64,000 nt of DNA from Margaritifera margaritifera (lineage: Eukaryota > Mollusca > Bivalvia > Unionida > Margaritiferidae): the NCBI GenBank assembly GCA_029931535.1, contig JAQPZY010001621.1:682001-746000 (forward strand), given 5' to 3'. A model generated the notes under the pieces. That model did no database searches and was not told the DNA's origin. It saw nothing but the letters and a program-made list of their open reading frames with translations. Every line of letters begins with the position of its first letter. The stretch's first letter is position 1. Shown one piece after another: positions 52,101 through 58,700 of this stretch. The position numbers and the translations under genes are program-made.

Positions 52101-55100
52101 TTACTCTGGTGGGATGAGAGTCAATGTAACACTACTAAGCACACATAAGATTTCATCAATTACTGATTTTATGACATCCACATATATATCACCATGATGT
52201 CATGACATCATGACCCAACAACCCCAATGAAATGAATTTTAGTATTTTTTACAACTTGTCATCAATCTATTAGGATAAGGAAGAAAAAGTTTGAAATGAT
52301 ACATGAATAACATAGGCTTGTAAAAACAAAAGTGAATGGGAACCCAAAATGATGAAGAAAAATAGTTGATGGACCACAATCTTGGATTTAATCAAACTAA
52401 CAGAATATTAATATGGCCATGTATTACATTTTTCCATTTTTTAAAAGTATATTGTCATTTTTCATTTATGATTAAATACCATGTGAATAAGCAGGATCTA
52501 TTCTATTACCACAAATTTAGGGGGAAAATGACCACATCCATTTGAAACAAGGGGTAGATTTTCTAAATATAGGGGGGATTTAACTCAGTAATTGAAGATA
52601 GGGCATGCAAATATTATTCACCTTTTTCATGCATTTGGTCAATATTTTGGTGCAATTATTTTTTAGATACTTGTGTGAATCTCACAACTGCAATCTTAGA
52701 ATAAACTCTGAATAAAAATATAACTTAATTAACAATTTCAGTATTCTCATTTTTAGCTTTATAACTTTATAAGATAAAATTGACATGTTACATCATGTAA
52801 TAACATCCAGCAACATCTTATAGCAAGGTCATCGGGTAACATAAAACTCATGCAATTATGTGATAAACAGAACCTAAAATTTTCCACTGAAAGTACTGTC
52901 AAACCTGTCAATAGTGGCCACCCATGGGAAAAGGGAAAACTGGCCTTTGTACACAGGTTCACCTTTCAATATTGATTTTTGAACAAATACCATGCACCGA
53001 ATATCATTATTTTTATTATTATTACCTCATCAAGATTGTTTTATGTGCACTATTTTTAAAAAATCATAAAATACGCATATATGTTGTTCTCTCCCAAATT
53101 TATGTTCCACACAAGATTACTGTATCCTGCTAACTTTGATCCATCATATAAATTAAATCATCACTGACTTAAAATAACCACTGATGTTAGGTTTTTTTTG
53201 TGCACCATGAAAAAACACAAATTTCACCTACTGACTAACAGCTTATATATGACTGTACAACAGAGGACTGTCTCTTTGGTTTGCCAACTTGTATAAATTA
53301 GGCTTAGAAACAGCTGTTCACACTCCAAAAACAATATCTGGATTGGCTAGTTGCTCAATTCGCCACGATCAAAAGACAGTCGGCTTATGTGAGAGGCCTG
53401 TAATGAATAGGGAATCAAAAGAAGCCAGATATGGCTATTCTTTGTGATCCATGAACTGAAACTTTGCCTGCTTTTACAGACAAGTTTTAAATATTTAATG
53501 ACCCCTGACCCTAATGAAAAGGGATGTAACTTATATCTCTTCTCAAAAATGAACTTTTTTCATCAGAGATAGTTTTTAATAACAGGCAAATAGATGAAGA
53601 TATCAAACTATACCTGTCACACTGGCACAAAAGATGACTTTCATTCTGCTGCGATAACATGACTACTTTTCCCAGCATCTGGCAAACGAATTGCTTCAAC
53701 CCTCTACCTAATTGTAAAAACTACCTCACTTTCAAATTTCACATACTGACACCTTGGAGAATGTGACTGGAGTACAGTGATTACAAGTGAGATAAAAAAT
53801 GTTTGCACATCGATTCACACAATTATTCCTTTATCTAAACAATGCCTTACTCATGAAGCAAAAGTTTTGTTTGCATATAATGAGCGGTCACTAGATATTC
53901 TCCAGGGAGAAACCACTGTTTGGTTAGGAAACACCTTGTCGCTGACTGCAGAAAGCAGGTGACCATTACACATGACATTTAGGAAATTTGCTGTGAGGAA
54001 ATTAGAATGGCCATTGTAACCAGGTGACCTCTGTGTAAATGTGACCATTAGGACAGGTTTGACTGTAGCTTGTGGCATATTATATCTTCCTTGCTTGGAA
54101 AATGTTGGGAGTACCAGCCCTAAAACTTGAAGTCCCAATACCAATACCTTTTTTTCCAACCAATAATTAGAACATTATGCATGTATTGTTGTGTCACCAA
54201 TATAAAACATCATCAGATTGATACATGTTCATTCATTGTGAAATATTTTGTATTATAATAAAAGAATGAAAATCTAAGACAACTGAGAATGGCAATTGTG
54301 ATTGTTTGTGATGTTACAACTATAACAATTCTCAAAGGCTTTAGCTTGCCATTCTTCAATTTTGTGTGCAGCTAGAAGGAATCGAGGAAGAGATTAGTTT
54401 TTTTTTCTATATTAATTTACTTAATTAACTTAATTCCATTTGAAATCAATAAATTTTCCAAGACACTGGAAGGAGAAACCAATGACTATATTCCATTCAC
54501 TTTTTTCATTTCACCTTTAAGCAACACAGAATACTACATTCACTCTTTTCTTAAACAAACTAAAGAAACTTCTCCACTGCTGGTTTAAGATCAAAATCCT
54601 TAAGTTCTGGACCTTACTCCATCACTCATATATTTTGTTAGTTTCCTGTTTTAAACATCCACAGTCCTTTGTCGTGATACGATTATGTGAGAAGAAACCT
54701 AACTCACAAGCCACTGACGTCATAGATGAAACCAGCAACACTTCACAGCTAAAACAGGCTTATCTGCAGCCTTGTGCTTGGCACCAAAGAAATTATGTAA
54801 AGTTTCCATCAAAAAAGTAGATGTGATAATCACAAAAAAATGAAAGTACATGATGCTGAAAAACAGCTGATTTTATGACGATTTATAATGATTAACATGG
54901 GAGCTTTTATTCCTATGCCAAAAATCTTGGCACTATTTTTCTAAATATGTTATACAATAAAATGCAAGTGTTCCAAACATTGCAGAAGAATTAAAAATAT
55001 CATGGATTAAATGTGTGCTGAATGGTGCTTATCAAAGCAAGATGTCAGAGCACATGTGTGTGTAATTAGTCTTTTGATCAAAACAATCATTAAGCACCTA

Positions 55101-55722
55101 CAATCGATTAACCGGTGTCTTTATCTCCTTATTTGCTAAGGTCTGGCCTATATGGCTTTACCTAATTCTTTTAGAATCACTTGAACTTTGCTTGATAGCC
55201 CGCACACTACATGACTGATACTCACTTTGAAAAAACAGATCAAATAAAAATGACATAAAAACTTGCATACTGAGGACTTGGCTTTTTTAATTTTCATGCA
55301 TCCAAAATTAAAAGTACATGTATTTTTACACATATTTCCGTATCCTGGAGAACATTGTTTTTCAACTCATTTAATCAATTTTATATATAGTGAAGAAAGT
55401 GAGGTCCTTTATAAAACAAGCAAAGTGTTTCTGATAAATTTCAACCAACTTCAAGTGCTCTTCCTGCTGCTGTTCTTGCAACCTTGACCAGTCTGACAAG
55501 GACTGAAGCACATGGGACAATCCTAGCCTCACTGTCACGGAGGCAGGTGTTACTGAGGGGGTCAACCCCATTAGGGCCCTGGCTGTACACCCTTAGCTGA
55601 TGAGCACCTTCATTCAAAGTAACCTGGAAAAGATCAAAGTGACAATTGGTGACCTAAGTAATATTGTATTGGTTTTCATGCAAAGACTATACACATTGCA
55701 TTCATAAATAAAGCAAGACAAC

Positions 55723-55772
<50 letters not shown>

Positions 55773-58700
55773 GTATAGGTCCAAGATCACAAACATGTAC
55801 ACTATTGATAGTTCTCTTTGTCCTTCCATTAGTTCCATAACACCTGTACAGGTAAGAACAAGATGTTGGTACAAGAATCTTGCCCAGTGCCCAAATATAA
55901 CACTGTGCATGCTTGACCTGCACACTTCTGTACCAAGTTATCCTTCCACATCTGATACAAAATAAGTATGTTGTTTATACTTATCACATGTGCAAAGGAC
56001 TCTAGTTTCTGAAAGCATGATAAATGGTATCCACAAAACAAGGAGCGTGAGTCATATAGTATCCATTTGCTTAGTAGTACCATATTTAAGCATGTCAATT
56101 GGCTTTTGAATGCACAAGTCATGAATATCACTGGTTTTCAGTTTCAGAAATCTTTAACATTATACAGATGAATCACAACATTTTCATGAGCATACAATTT
56201 TTGTCTATTTGTTAACATTATCGTATGCTTTGTCACAAAATGCTGAAAAACCTAATTCATGGTTTTAGCAAAATTATACAGTACTCATACCGCAAATGAG
56301 CAAATCACCTCCCCAAAAATGTATACTAAAAATATGTGAATTGACTGAATTTGTGAAAATGTAATGTTATTATGATTGACAGTATCACAAAGCTGTTCTA
56401 ACCTGCATTGCTTTGTCCATGACAGGTTGTCTTTCTGTGCCAGACTCCACAAAGATGTTTAGTGTTGCATATCCTGCAACTGTCAGGGTCTTGTAGAAAT
56501 TATCTATTGTGTAGATCTGTGAGGTAAAACAATTACCAAAAATAAGTTTTTAAACAGTCATATATAGTCATACATAAACACTTAAAAAATCAAAATAGTA
56601 TATCTTAATCAAAAGGACTTCACATGAAGCTTTTCTGAGACGTCAAGTTAGGACATACTGAGTGTAAATTTGTTAGGACATACTGAGTGTAAATTTGTTA
56701 GGACACACTGAGTGTAAATTTGTTAGCTTCTGCTGCCTTTCTAACTGTCAGGAAACCTCTACCAAAAATGTAAACTAATCTGTAACATACTTTTAGTGGA
56801 GTATTAATATTTGTGGAGTACCAATTTTCATGGATTTTGTGTGTACTACAAGCCACACTAGTGCTTCCCACAAAATCTGCAAAAGGTAATTATCTTTTAT
56901 TGCCTTTTTTTTTTTTATCACAGAGTAGTCTTCAAAAAATATATAAATAATAATAATAGTTTATAATTATTATTATTAATATTATTATGTTACTTCATAT
57001 TTACGTTTATTTGGAAGGGTTTATCTTCCTACAGTGTTTTTGCAGTTCTTTATACAGCTCTCTCCATTACAATGCGGTACTTGTGCTCCATAAATGCCAA
57101 CCGTGTTATGTATTGAACCACGCAAATGTGTGTGTGTGTGTGGGGGGGAGGGTTGTTGTTGTAAACACAATGCCAGTCAAACTTACAATAATAATGTTAG
57201 TTTATGTAAATTAAATATGTTTTTGTCACTTCATGGTATTTATGCATTTAATTTTGTTAAATAATAATGTTTTTAAAAAGGAAATACAAATATGATACTA
57301 AGCTTCAGGTTGTTTTCTTTTATCCCATATTGATGTACATTTGATTGAGCTGACCATATGAGTAACATTAAAACAATGATGCAACACCTGCCTTTAACAA
57401 ATATACTTGTCAATCCTCTGTTTTATTATACAGATGCATTGTCATCAAGTTTAAAGTGATCTAAATTGATAAAAGATCTCAGTCACTTTGGGGAAAATAA
57501 AACTGTATGATTACATTTTGGTTGCAACAGAGGCCAACACATTATGATGTGAAGAACACGATTCTTTTTTTTTACTTAAGAATTCAAAATCACAAATTTA
57601 CCACTTCTAAACATATTTTGCAATGAAATAAAAGAACATCTTATTATTTATGTGTAAAAATGCACAACGAGTAATGTCAAATCCTTTTTGTCAATTAAAT
57701 ATCTTGTCTTCAGTTCAAAGCACCAATTACATATGCTGATTGGCACCTGAATGATGTCACACCATTTGCAGAACACTTTTAGCAATTCAAAAGCACAAAA
57801 AATAACAGAAATAACAAATCTACACGCAATTATATAATCCATTTGAAATCCAATGATGTCAAAAAAAAGCAGTTGTTCACAAAAAGTACTAATCCGAATA
57901 GAATAAAAAATAAGATATTCAAGGCTTTCATACCTGCTAAATCAACTACCATATATACTCGCGTATAATACCGGTCCAAATGCAAACAACATAGACCCTG
58001 ATCTGCCATTGCATGATGCGCCTTCAGATCAGGGTCTATGTTGTTTGTTCCACTGATTAGTCCTTACAAACTACATTGACCCAGATCTGCCGATGCATTA
58101 TGCAATGGCAGATCTGGGTCTATGCAGTTTGCAGTTGGTATCGGATTATACGCGAGTATGTACAGTAGTTGTGTTTTATTTTTCCCTCTTCTGTCAGTGC
58201 AGTGTTGTTTTGGTTTGACTGCTTCATTGGAGTGCTTTGCTATATTGCAGTGTAAGTTATATGTATGTATGTGTATATATATGTAGATAACTAGGGCAAC
58301 TCATTATATTGCTATATTGCAGTGTAAGCTATATGTATGTATGTGTATATATATGTAGATAACTAGGGCAACTCATTATATTGCTATATTGCATTGTAAG
58401 CTATATGTATGTATGTGAATATATATGTAGATAACTAGGGCAACTCATTATATTGCTATATTGCAGGCATGTGTAAGCTATATGTATGTATGTGTATATA
58501 TATGTAGATAACTAGGGCAACTCATTATATTGTTATATTGCAGTGTAAGCTATATGTATGTATGTGTATATATATATGTAGATAACTAGGGCAACTCATT
58601 ATATTGCTATATTGCAGTGTAAGCTATATGTATGTATGTTTATATGTGTATATACATGTAGATAACTAGGGCAACTCATTATATTGCTATATTGCAGGCA

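Noticed and set aside
55614..55925. Poly-Leu/poly-Ile minus frames
   Set aside because: They are translations of the (AAT)n microsatellite.
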